NCBI GenBank assembly: GCA_910577645.1
Contig: CAJTOL010000016.1
Coordinates: 8,280-72,279 of the forward strand
Source of the DNA: an uncultured Lachnospiraceae bacterium
GTDB taxonomy: Bacteria; Bacillota; Clostridia; Lachnospirales; Lachnospiraceae
Reading direction: 5' to 3'
DNA: 64,000 nt
This document shows, in pieces, positions 15,778 through 24,561 of this stretch. The position numbers were made by a program, and so were the translations under genes. The notes beneath the pieces were generated by a model that saw nothing but the letters and a program-made list of their open reading frames with translations, searched no databases and was not told where the DNA came from. Position 1 is the stretch's first letter; the number at the start of each line of letters is the position of its first letter.

Positions 15778-16956
15778 TTACCAGTATAAATTCCAGTCTT
15801 TCAGCCTTCTCGTTAGGGCTTCCATGTAAAAATAGTCTCCCCAGGTATTACACTCATCAACTCCTATGTTCCGGCAGGTATTTTCTCTGGAATCCCGGGC
15901 ATAAGTTCCGTGAAGCAAAATCCCATTGGATTTTTTATAATCCCCGTTGGCACAGTGATCCATTAAAGCCCGCAGCATTTTGTCCGCCGCATCCAAATAA
16001 GGGGCGGCCTTATCCGGCTCCACATATTTACACATCTCTAAAATCCCGCAGATCGCAATGGCTGAGGCTGAAGAATCCCTGGGTTCCCCGCTTCCCGTAT
16101 CAAAATCAAAATCCCAGTAAGGAACCAGATCTTCCGGCAGATGCTGGATAAAATAATCCGTAACCTGGAAAAACAGATCCAGATATTCCGGCTCCTTGAC
16201 ATACCGATAGCTTAAGGCAGATCCGTAGATTCCCCAGGCCTGCCCTCTGGCCCAGGCGGAACCATTACGATTGCCCTGGTGAGTCACCCCATAGGTAGGC
16301 TCCCCGGTTTCCACATCAAAAAAGTGAGTATGGTAAGTGGAGTAATCCGGCCGTACCAGGCATTTCATTGCGGTTTGGATATGAGCCTTTGCCTTCCCGG
16401 CATAAGAAGGATTTCCGGTTACCTCTGAAGCCCAGTAAAGAATAGGCAGATTTAAGAGGCAGTCAATAATCAGGCGGTATTCCTTTGGATCCCCTGGATT
16501 TCCCCAGGCTTGGAGGAAATTTCCTACGGTTCGAAAGCGTTCTGCCAGGTGATCCGCCGCCAAAAGGGCTGCTTCTTTTCCTGTCTCGCTTCCGGTAAGC
16601 TTGTAGGCGGCTACACAGGAGAGACTGTAAAGAAATCCCATATCATGGTGGTTTACATCAATTTTCTTTTGGATGCGCTCTAAAAAACTGTCTACCTGAG
16701 ACAGGGCCGCCGCCTTTAATGCCGGATCTCCGGTATGCTCATAGGCCAGCCAGATACAGCCGGTCCAGAAGCCGGTAGTCCACTCCACATTTTCTGTGGG
16801 TTCAAAAAAGCCGCCGAAGGAATTAGAGGACTTAAAGCGATGGGTAAATTTCCCCAGACTTTCCCGGACAATGCCAGCCGCACTGTCCATAGCGCTGTCC
16901 AGCATGGCGGAATCCATACCTGGATAACAATGAATAGATGAAAACGTTTGAGACAT
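15778..16956 (-). CDS. Glycoside hydrolase family 88, unsaturated glucuronyl hydrolase
   Basis: 392 residues, (alpha/alpha)6 barrel pattern. The two Asp of the active site appear as D105 ('DVNHHDMGFLYSL') and D165 ('RLIIDCLLNLPILYWAS'); 'QGNRNGSAWARGQAWGIYG' is the substrate-binding region. GH88 enzymes hydrate the C4-C5 double bond of unsaturated uronic acid at the non-reducing end of lyase-generated disaccharides. There is no signal peptide, so it acts in the cytoplasm. It is the last gene of a minus-strand operon after a sulfatase and an AraC sensor, 31 bases downstream of the latter. Confidence 0.93.
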   Translation of the reverse strand: MSQTFSSIHCYPGMDSAMLDSAMDSAAGIVRESLGKFTHRFKSSNSFGGFFEPTENVEWTTGFWTGCIWLAYEHTGDPALKAAALSQVDSFLERIQKKIDVNHHDMGFLYSLSCVAAYKLTGSETGKEAALLAADHLAERFRTVGNFLQAWGNPGDPKEYRLIIDCLLNLPILYWASEVTGNPSYAGKAKAHIQTAMKCLVRPDYSTYHTHFFDVETGEPTYGVTHQGNRNGSAWARGQAWGIYGSALSYRYVKEPEYLDLFFQVTDYFIQHLPEDLVPYWDFDFDTGSGEPRDSSASAIAICGILEMCKYVEPDKAAPYLDAADKMLRALMDHCANGDYKKSNGILLHGTYARDSRENTCRNIGVDECNTWGDYFYMEALTRRLKDWNLYW

Positions 16957-16987
16957 AATGCAAGACTCCTTTCTGAAAGTAAATGAT

Positions 16988-19234
16988 TTATGGTTTCTGA
17001 ATCCTGTCCCGATAAGCTTTTGGGCTGATTCCTACATACTTATTGAACACTCGGATAAAACTGTTGGAAGAATTAAATCCCACCATAGAACTTAAATCCA
17101 CAATCTTAACAGACGGATCCTCTGCCAGAATTTCTTTGGATTTTTCAATCCGGTAGCGGTTTAAAAAGTCCTTGAAATTATTGTCACTTAGCTGTTTAAA
17201 TAGGTTACTGCAATATTTTGGCGAGATATTCAGATGATCGGCCAAATCCGTCAGCATAATATCGTCCTGATAATTTTCATAGATATATCTGAGCATTTTC
17301 TCCAAAAGAGCTTTATCCTGACGGGTTTCCTGCTGCTTTACTGCTTGGATTATTTCCTCTAGAATCCCTTTGATTTCGATAAACACTGTTGAATCATTCC
17401 AATGATTGTAAAGATATTTATAATCCACCTTTTTTCCAAGAAATTCTTCCGGGGTGGTTTTAAGCTCCTGGAAAATCCGGGAAAGGGTACCGATAAAAGC
17501 ATAGATTAAGTTTTGCAGAGTTTCCTTTGACAGATCCTTATCCCGAATATTTTCCCGAATCATGTTTTCGAAGATTGCAGTGGCTTCCTCTTGGCCGTTT
17601 AAGGCACACTGGATCAGCCTATTTTCCACTTGCAGAGGATAGGAGTATGTTATTGCATCAATGGAAGAGATTTCTTCATAGGAGATCAGCCTGGATTTAG
17701 CGTGGAGGTAACGAAAGTCCAGGATTCGCAGCGCCTCCCGGTAGCAAATATGAAGTTCTGAGAGTCCTTGGTGTATGGAACTTAATACAATCCGGTGGTG
17801 AGAATCCTCTGCACTTTCCTGAACCTCTATTTCACGCAAAAGCTGGTTTAAAGTTGACCTGGCATCTTCCGGGGAAGAGGTGCAGAGAATCAAGGCATAG
17901 CGGTTATAGTCCAGATTGATATAAAATACATTATCACGCCGGAAGGCCGTATCATAAGCCAGAGCCTTTTGTATGGCAATAGCCTGAAAAGAGCGCTCGT
18001 CTTCCAAACACAAGGTTTCCCCGATAGCAACACAGTAATCCGCATCCGGATCCTTAAACTGATTGAAATAAGCAGGATCTGTGTTTTGAGAAAATAAAAG
18101 CTCTTTGCAGGACTGAATAGACATTAAAGAATTGTTCTCCTCCATGGCAATGTGGAGAAGAGAACCCAACTCGGTAATTTTCTCCAAATTTTTCCGGATT
18201 AGGGCGAACTCGTCCAGAGATTTCTCTTCTTGACCGGAATCCAGAGCAGCGGCTGTTTCTATCAATTCCTTTACTGGATGATACAGCCGCTCGGAGATCC
18301 AATAGGCTAAAAATATTGCCAAGGAGACAGCGGCAAAGACTGCTGTTCCAAAGCCTATCAGCCTTTCTAGATGAAGGGGCAGAGGCGGATATTGGAAGAC
18401 AGCTATCCATTGAAAAGGAGAAATTTCCGTTACTAAGAGATAGCGCTTTTTAATAAGCTGTGGATGACGAAAGGAGGACTCACCACCGGAAGTCATCAGG
18501 CTTTCATACAAGTTGAGGCTATCCTGCCTTCTTTCTTGGAGGTTATTGGAAAAAGCTAATACCCCGTCCTTGTTATACAGAAAAAAAGCGTCGGCAAAGG
18601 ATTCGCTGACGATAGATTTTCTGGGAATAGTAAAAAAGAAAAGAAGGGGATGATGGGAACTTTTATCTTTTAATACATACTGGATGGATAAAAGTTCACC
18701 GCTTAAGGGGTCATACACCGGCAGGAAATAGGGTTGATCATGATTCTGAAAATATTGGATAATCTCTGAGTACTCCCGGTCGCTAATACCCTGAGAACGG
18801 CAGTAAACCGCCGCAGTCATGGAACGATTGGGCGTTAGTACTATGTCGGTGACAGTCCCGTCATAGACCCTGGGATTTAGGGGGGTTGCAGCTACCTCAT
18901 ATTCCACCTGAAGCATGTCAGTGGAAACAGATTTCAGCTTTTTGGAGGCAGCAATAGCATAAAAATAAAACTCCTGCAGGGAAGGAGAATCTGCCCATCT
19001 GGACAGTTCGCCGCTCCCCATACAATCTCCGATTGCCTGAACAATAATGCTGGCGGATATAGCGGAGGCGGCTTCCTGAGAACGGGCGGACTGCTCCAAA
19101 TAATAGGAATAGTCCAGATGAGCCTGTTTATTTAAAAACCAGCCGGTCAAAACGCACAAAATCAGGGCAGTGAGGATTGCCGCAGTAGTAAATAAGCGGT
19201 ATAAAGTTTTTCGGTACGTTCCACGTAAGTGCAT
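16988..19234 (-). CDS. Membrane-bound AraC family transcription regulator
   Basis: About 748 residues from the ATG at 19234 (AAAGGA eight bases upstream); a start at 19297 would overlap the sulfatase. A first membrane helix ('LFTTAAILTALILCVLTGWF') and a second ('GTAVFAAVSLAIFLAYWI') flank a ~240-residue outer sensor region; a long cytoplasmic linker follows and two HTHs lie at the C-terminus ('IMLTDLADHLNISPKYCSNL', 'IVDLSSMVGFNSSNSFIRVF'). Such one-component membrane regulators typically sit beside LplB/LplC transporters and sense an extracellular sugar. It should control this divergent locus. Confidence 0.92.
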   Translation of the reverse strand: MHLRGTYRKTLYRLFTTAAILTALILCVLTGWFLNKQAHLDYSYYLEQSARSQEAASAISASIIVQAIGDCMGSGELSRWADSPSLQEFYFYAIAASKKLKSVSTDMLQVEYEVAATPLNPRVYDGTVTDIVLTPNRSMTAAVYCRSQGISDREYSEIIQYFQNHDQPYFLPVYDPLSGELLSIQYVLKDKSSHHPLLFFFTIPRKSIVSESFADAFFLYNKDGVLAFSNNLQERRQDSLNLYESLMTSGGESSFRHPQLIKKRYLLVTEISPFQWIAVFQYPPLPLHLERLIGFGTAVFAAVSLAIFLAYWISERLYHPVKELIETAAALDSGQEEKSLDEFALIRKNLEKITELGSLLHIAMEENNSLMSIQSCKELLFSQNTDPAYFNQFKDPDADYCVAIGETLCLEDERSFQAIAIQKALAYDTAFRRDNVFYINLDYNRYALILCTSSPEDARSTLNQLLREIEVQESAEDSHHRIVLSSIHQGLSELHICYREALRILDFRYLHAKSRLISYEEISSIDAITYSYPLQVENRLIQCALNGQEEATAIFENMIRENIRDKDLSKETLQNLIYAFIGTLSRIFQELKTTPEEFLGKKVDYKYLYNHWNDSTVFIEIKGILEEIIQAVKQQETRQDKALLEKMLRYIYENYQDDIMLTDLADHLNISPKYCSNLFKQLSDNNFKDFLNRYRIEKSKEILAEDPSVKIVDLSSMVGFNSSNSFIRVFNKYVGISPKAYRDRIQKP

Positions 19235-19274
19235 AAGATCAGTCCTTTGCTGAAGGTAAGAGCCTGTATAGAGA

Positions 19275-20753
19275 CTATTTTCGGATGCTTTCCGCATAGA
19301 TTTCCACGGCGCTGGGCCCCTGATGGAGCCAAAAGCCCAGAGGGTGCTTCCGGTACGCCGCTATATCGGAACATGCCAAACGTTTGAAATCATCGTTGGT
19401 TTTTGCTAAATGTGTCTCTAAAAGAGCACGATACTTTGTCAAAATCGGAGCATATTGAGGAAGGCGGGCCAAATTCTTTTGCTCCAGCCGGTCACGGCCC
19501 AAATCAAAAAGCTCTTCGCTGTCCGGCTCCAGATAGCAGACATACTTGTAGGATTCATCGCAGATCATACGCCCGGGAACCGTATAATCCCGAAACTCAT
19601 CCTGCCACTCTGCCGCCGCGTATGGAGAGGCAGAGGAAGAGTCCGCTCCCCGGAGGACATTTGCCTGACTGTGTCCAGAAAATTTGCAGTCAAATGGAAC
19701 CGAGATGTGAGAAAAATCCAGCATGGTAGGAAGCAAGTCCAGAAGGGATGATACTCCGCCAATCCGGCGGTTTATTTTTGCGCCGGGAAGGGCGAACAGC
19801 AGGGGAACACGGTTGCTTTCCTCATAAAATACCCCGTATTTGGTTACCAGACGGTGAGCCCCCATGCCCTCGCCGTGGTCAGCGAAAAAGATAACAACGG
19901 TATTGTCTGCTTTAGAGCTGTGTTCCAGGGCGTTTAGAATCTCCCCGATCTGGCTATCAACTATGGAAAGGTAGTAATAGTAGGCATAGAGATAATACCG
20001 GTAATCTTCAGGAGTCCAGTGGGTGGCATGCCGTTGGCGCCGATGGGCACAGCAGAGATATTGGATAAACTCTGGCCGATTTCCAATATCATCAAACTCA
20101 AAATTATCCGGAAGAGGAGGCAGTTCCCTATCCAGCTTGTAGGCAGCCGGATTGTGGCCGTTTTGATTTTCCCCGATATAGCCGCAGATATTATGAGGAT
20201 TTTGAAGATCCGCCACAGCCAGAAAAGGATTTTTCAGCTTTCCTGCCTGAGAATTTAACCACGAGACAGCTTTTTGGGTAGTATCAATATCTAAATAGGT
20301 TTCGTAATCAAAATTAATAGAGGGATTGCTTCTCTCAATATGGATTTCCTCAGAAGGGATGATCTGAAATCCTCTTAGGGCTCCATAGTCATGAGTCTTA
20401 CCAAAATGTACACAGGTATAACCGGCCTGGGAAAACAGCTCTCCCATGGCAGGGATTTGATTAGGCAGAGCAGAAAAGACTTTGGGTTCGGTATCCGGAT
20501 CATCTTTATAAACAGGAAACCGCTGTAAGGGCAGATTGGTGCGGACGTTGGTTTCATGAGGATATTTGGAAGTCCAGAAGGAAGCTCTGGCCGGCTGACA
20601 TAGAGGGCAGGGCGTATAGGCATATTCAAAAATCGCAGACTGGGCAGCCAATTTGTCTAGATTAGGTGTTCTGGCATAGGCATTTCCATAGAAGCTTAAG
20701 GCAGTGGCAGACAGCTGATCGCAGATAATCAGAAGATAGTTTGGCTGATTCAT
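19275..20753 (-). CDS. Cys-type sulfatase (first of the locus)
   Basis: 492 residues of the alkaline phosphatase superfamily. The sulfatase signature is C52-Q-P-A-R in 'CPLCQPARASFWTSKYP'; the Cys must be turned into formylglycine, in anaerobes by a radical-SAM maturase not present in this window. Metal ligands include D12 in 'IICDQLS' and the later 'FFADHGEGMGAH'. No signal peptide is seen, so desulfation would be intracellular. First gene of the minus-strand operon with the AraC sensor and GH88. Sugar O- or N-sulfatase activity on imported glycosaminoglycan fragments is inferred. Confidence 0.92.
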   Translation of the reverse strand: MNQPNYLLIICDQLSATALSFYGNAYARTPNLDKLAAQSAIFEYAYTPCPLCQPARASFWTSKYPHETNVRTNLPLQRFPVYKDDPDTEPKVFSALPNQIPAMGELFSQAGYTCVHFGKTHDYGALRGFQIIPSEEIHIERSNPSINFDYETYLDIDTTQKAVSWLNSQAGKLKNPFLAVADLQNPHNICGYIGENQNGHNPAAYKLDRELPPLPDNFEFDDIGNRPEFIQYLCCAHRRQRHATHWTPEDYRYYLYAYYYYLSIVDSQIGEILNALEHSSKADNTVVIFFADHGEGMGAHRLVTKYGVFYEESNRVPLLFALPGAKINRRIGGVSSLLDLLPTMLDFSHISVPFDCKFSGHSQANVLRGADSSSASPYAAAEWQDEFRDYTVPGRMICDESYKYVCYLEPDSEELFDLGRDRLEQKNLARLPQYAPILTKYRALLETHLAKTNDDFKRLACSDIAAYRKHPLGFWLHQGPSAVEIYAESIRK

Positions 20754-21050
20754 AAAAATTCCCCTTTCTCAAAAACTACACTCGTGTGCATGAGAAAAAT
20801 CAATAAAAACTTGTCTTATTTACAGTAATATAATATAAAAGATCACAAAAATCAATAGAAAATAGACCATTGGTGATAGAGTGGAAAAATGGTGATAAAA
20901 GAAATAGAAAATAGAAAATGGTCTGAAAACTGTGGATTTACTTTAGACTGTGGATAGTTTACAGTAGAATCAGCGACAGGTTCTTGGGGTGCACACCAAG
21001 AAAACTAATTGCCGAATTACTACATTACTATAATAAAGAGGGGGTTCCTG
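20754..21050. promoter_or_regulatory. Divergent control region of the sulfated-sugar locus
   Basis: A 297-base AT-rich gap. Minus strand: promoter TTGATT (20850-20855), 17-base spacer, TATATT (20827-20832) for the sulfatase operon. The 12-mer AATAGAAAATAG occurs at 20854-20865 and 20903-20914; the first copy overlaps that -35. AGACCATT (20864-20871) is inverted as AATGGTCT (20917-20924). Close to the permease gene, TTCTTGGGGTG and CACACCAAGAA (20981-21002) form a near-perfect 22-base palindrome. These are likely binding sites for the AraC sensor and perhaps a second regulator. No peptide-coding frame is evident. Confidence 0.6.
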
Positions 21051-21968
21051 ATGCTGAAAAATAAAGACAAAAGATGGGAAAGGATTAAAAAGAATTACCA
21101 ATTATATCTTTTGTTGCTTCCAGGCCTGCTGTGGTTTTTAGCCTTTGCTTACAGGCCTATGTCCGGCCTGAGGATTGCGTTTTATGACTATAATATTTTT
21201 CGGGGGATTGAGGGAAGCGAATTTGTAGGACTGAAAAATTTTGTTGAGTTTCTGGGAGGGAGAGATTTTATAAGAGTATTTAAAAACACACTGATGATCT
21301 CTCTCTGGCAGATCTTGATCTGCTTTCCTGTCCCGATTCTTCTTGCTATCTGCGTGACAGAAATGAAGAATAAGATAGTCAGCCGTCTGACCCAGACAGC
21401 TACCTTGCTGCCCCATTTTGTGTCGGTTGTGGTAGTTTGCGGTATGGTAGTCAACTTTTTATCTCCCAGTACGGGGATTATTAATATGATCCTTTCAAAA
21501 TTGGGGATGGAACCAATCTACTTTATGGTGCATCCGCAGTACTTTCGCGGCATTTATACAGGAATGACCCTGTGGCAGAACGCAGGTTTTAATGCGTTGG
21601 TATTTATTGCTGCCATTATGGGAATTGATCCTCAGCTTTATGAGGCGGCTACAGTAGACGGCGCAGGGAAATGGCAGAAAATCCGCCACATTACGTTTCC
21701 CGCCATTATGCCTACGATAGTTACTATGTTTGTACTGAATATCGGTAAGATGGTAAAAGTGGGCTATGAGGCAATTTTGCTTTTGTATCAGCCTTCTACC
21801 TATGCTACAGCAGATGTAATTGCCACTTATTCTTATCGTTTGGGATTTGAAAATGGAAATTATGGTTTAGCTACAGCGGTAGGGCTTTTTGAAGCAGCAG
21901 TGGCGTTGGTGCTGGTTACATTATCCAATTGGGTAAGCCGCAAAATTACTGACAATGCACTTTGGTAG
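21051..21968 (+). CDS. ABC sugar transporter permease, LplB-type
   Basis: 305 residues from the ATG at 21051 (AGAGGGGG upstream). Six membrane helices, beginning 'LYLLLLPGLLWFLAFAYRPM'; the cytoplasmic ATPase-contact loop is 'YEAATVDGAGKWQKIRHITF'. It forms the membrane channel with the next gene's product. LplB-type permeases serve complex glycan fragments. No ATPase gene is in the locus, so a shared MsmX-like ATPase encoded elsewhere is assumed. The start is 70 bases from the palindrome in the divergent control region. Confidence 0.93.
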   Translation: MLKNKDKRWERIKKNYQLYLLLLPGLLWFLAFAYRPMSGLRIAFYDYNIFRGIEGSEFVGLKNFVEFLGGRDFIRVFKNTLMISLWQILICFPVPILLAICVTEMKNKIVSRLTQTATLLPHFVSVVVVCGMVVNFLSPSTGIINMILSKLGMEPIYFMVHPQYFRGIYTGMTLWQNAGFNALVFIAAIMGIDPQLYEAATVDGAGKWQKIRHITFPAIMPTIVTMFVLNIGKMVKVGYEAILLLYQPSTYATADVIATYSYRLGFENGNYGLATAVGLFEAAVALVLVTLSNWVSRKITDNALW

Positions 21969-21978
21969 GAGGGAAGCT

Positions 21979-22875
21979 ATGAAAAAGCAAAAACATCAGG
22001 GTCAGGTGATCGGTACTGGCGAACGGATTTTCAATGTTGCCATGGTAATTTTGGGAATTTTGATTTCACTGATTGTCCTTTATCCGATATACTATGCATT
22101 AATAGCTTCTTTAAGCAAGCCCTTGTATGTGGAAAACGGTTCTGTTATGTTTTCTATAAAAGGGGTTACACTGGAGAGCTACCGCCAGGCATCAGCTAAA
22201 CCGGGGATTTGGACAGCCTATGGCAATACAATTTTTTATACAGTGGCAGGTGTGGCGGTTAATATGGCCTTTACCACTACCATGGCCTATGCCCTTTCCA
22301 AAGAAAAGCTGGTGTTCAGAAAGTTTTTTACTTTGCTGGCTATTTTTACCATGTGGTTTAATGCAGGTATTATACCTACTTATTTAAACTTCCGGGATTT
22401 CGGCCTGCTGGATACCAGAACTGCAATTATTTTCGGATTTGCCATCAACACCTATAATCTAATTATTATGAAGAGCTTTTTTGAGCAGGTTCCCTTTGAG
22501 CTGGAAGAGGCAGCCTTTATTGACGGGGCAAACCACTTTACCATATTTTTTAAGATTTTTCTGCCTCTGTCAAAACCGGCCCTGGCAACAGTAGGACTAT
22601 TTTATGCAGTAAACCGGTGGAACAGCTATTTCTGGGCCATGCAGCTTTTAAATGACGACAAAAAGGCTCCTTTACAAGTACTTTTAAAGAAAATGCTGGT
22701 GGATCGGGTGGCAAATGCGGCAGATGCTGCATTAGTGACAGCAGAGTCTTTAAGCTCACCCACCACTATCATTTATGCAGTAATTATTATCGCCATTTTA
22801 CCAATGCTGGCGGTATTCCCCTTTGTCCAAAAATACTTTAAGACCGGACTGACAGTGGGAGGAGTAAAGGGATGA
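21979..22875 (+). CDS. ABC sugar transporter permease, LplC-type (YtcP-like)
   Basis: 298 residues from the ATG at 21979, preceded by TAGGAGGG; the longer frame from 21955 overlaps the upstream gene and lacks a ribosome site. Six membrane helices, with the EAA-type loop 'ELEEAAFIDGANHFTIFFKI' contacting the ATPase. Ends 'FKTGLTVGGVKG', the usual terminus for this carbohydrate permease subfamily. Second membrane subunit of the importer, 10 bases after the LplB-type gene. Confidence 0.93.
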   Translation: MKKQKHQGQVIGTGERIFNVAMVILGILISLIVLYPIYYALIASLSKPLYVENGSVMFSIKGVTLESYRQASAKPGIWTAYGNTIFYTVAGVAVNMAFTTTMAYALSKEKLVFRKFFTLLAIFTMWFNAGIIPTYLNFRDFGLLDTRTAIIFGFAINTYNLIIMKSFFEQVPFELEEAAFIDGANHFTIFFKIFLPLSKPALATVGLFYAVNRWNSYFWAMQLLNDDKKAPLQVLLKKMLVDRVANAADAALVTAESLSSPTTIIYAVIIIAILPMLAVFPFVQKYFKTGLTVGGVKG

Positions 22876-22923
22876 TGTTTAAAAATTATATTATTGTATC
22901 AATTATATCAGGAGGACTTATTC

Positions 22924-24561
22924 ATGAGAAAAAATAAATTGTTGGCACTTGCAGCAATCGCAGGGATGACTGTTTCCGCTCTGGCCGGATGCAGTGGAAG
23001 TTCAGACTCCAATGCCACAGCTGCGTCTCCGGTTCAGAATACCGGAACTCAGGACAGCGGAACCGGAGAGACAGAGAAACCTCTGGAGGGAAGCTTAGTC
23101 AGTGCAGAACCTAAAGAGTTTTCTATTTTCTTAAACTTTAATAATATGCCTTTTGATTCTTCATGGCAGGTTTGGCAAGAAATCGCGAAAAGAACTAACA
23201 TAAGTCTGAAAGGGACCATTTCCCTTACCAACTCTAATGAGGAAGAAGCCTTTAATCTGATGCTTAGTTCTGGGCAGCTGGCAGACATTATCGGCTACGT
23301 AGATGCATCTGAACTGGAAAAGCTGGGAAGAGACGGAGGCCTGATTCCGTTAAACGATTTAATCGATCAGTATGCTCCGAATATTAAGCATACAATGGAA
23401 GAAGACGACAGATTTCGTCAGGCAGCTTACTCATTGGATGGAAACATTTATTATATCCCCAAAAACCAGGAACTTTTGTCCGCAGAGTATTGGTGGATCC
23501 GCCAGGACTGGTTGGATAAGCTGGGGTTGGAAATGCCTGCCACAGTCGACGAGCTTCACGATGTTCTCTACGCTTTCCGAAATCAGGATCCCAATGGAAA
23601 CGGTTTAAAGGATGAGGTGCCATTGTTTGACCGGGCTGGCTGGAAGATGCCGGAAGAATACTTATATCTGTGGGATACTAGTACTACTTTCTATCCAAGA
23701 GATGGTGAGATAACCTTTGAACCGATGGAAGAGAACTTTAAGACCGGCGTAAAAGGCATGATTCAGTGGTACAAGGAGGGGATCATCGATCCTGAGATTT
23801 TTACCAGAGGCGCTTCCGGAAGAGATACTCTGCTTAGCGGAGATTTGGGCGGCTGTACCCATGACTGGGTAAGCACAGGTAACTATAATACTTCCCTGGC
23901 AGAAGCCATCCCTGGATTTAAGATGGTTCCCTTTGCGCCGCCTGCAGACCAAAACGGAGTGGTAAAAGAACGTGTCAGCCGCTATCCCGGTGCTGGTTGG
24001 GGAATTTCTTCTCAGTGCGAGGATCCGGTTACAGTAATTAAATTTATGGATTACTTCTTTAGTGAAGAAGGAGACGAGCTGATAAACTGGGGGATTGAAG
24101 GAGATACCTATACCAAAAATGCAGACGGAACAAAGGAGTTTACTGAGAAAGTACTGAACTCTGAGCTGACTCCTATCGGTTATTTGCGTTCCATTGGCGC
24201 TCACTACCGTATCGGTATGTGTCAGGATGGAGAATATGAGAAGGCGGTTATGACCGAGAGCGGTCGGGAAGCCAGCGAGCTTTATGACTCCCATCCGGAA
24301 TGGTTCGGCCAGGATATGCCTCCATATGAAGATGGGGAACTGACCTTAAAGTACAGGGCAGATGTGGATACTGAGTATAAAAACATTATGTCTAGTATTC
24401 AGCCCTATGTGGAAGAAAAGTTCCAGTCCTGGGTTCTGGGAGTAAATGATTTTGACGCAGAATATGATCAGTTTATTACAGAATTAAAGGCCAGAGGCAT
24501 TGACCGGGCTTTAGAAATTAATCAGGAAGCCTATGATATTTACTTAAATGGGGTCAATTAA
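22924..24561 (+). CDS. Extracellular solute-binding lipoprotein of the LplB/LplC transporter
   Basis: 545 residues from the ATG at 22924 (CAGGAGG upstream). Lipoprotein signal with 'VSALAGCSGSS' as the lipobox, then a Ser/Thr/Gly linker and a family-1-like sugar-binding fold ('ISLTNSNEEEAFNLMLSSGQ', 'WWIRQDWLDKLGLEMPATVD'). The large size is typical for binding proteins of oligosaccharide fragments. It is tethered outside the membrane and hands the sugar to the two permeases. The next gene, a sulfatase, starts right after its stop codon. Confidence 0.93.
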   Translation: MRKNKLLALAAIAGMTVSALAGCSGSSDSNATAASPVQNTGTQDSGTGETEKPLEGSLVSAEPKEFSIFLNFNNMPFDSSWQVWQEIAKRTNISLKGTISLTNSNEEEAFNLMLSSGQLADIIGYVDASELEKLGRDGGLIPLNDLIDQYAPNIKHTMEEDDRFRQAAYSLDGNIYYIPKNQELLSAEYWWIRQDWLDKLGLEMPATVDELHDVLYAFRNQDPNGNGLKDEVPLFDRAGWKMPEEYLYLWDTSTTFYPRDGEITFEPMEENFKTGVKGMIQWYKEGIIDPEIFTRGASGRDTLLSGDLGGCTHDWVSTGNYNTSLAEAIPGFKMVPFAPPADQNGVVKERVSRYPGAGWGISSQCEDPVTVIKFMDYFFSEEGDELINWGIEGDTYTKNADGTKEFTEKVLNSELTPIGYLRSIGAHYRIGMCQDGEYEKAVMTESGREASELYDSHPEWFGQDMPPYEDGELTLKYRADVDTEYKNIMSSIQPYVEEKFQSWVLGVNDFDAEYDQFITELKARGIDRALEINQEAYDIYLNGVN

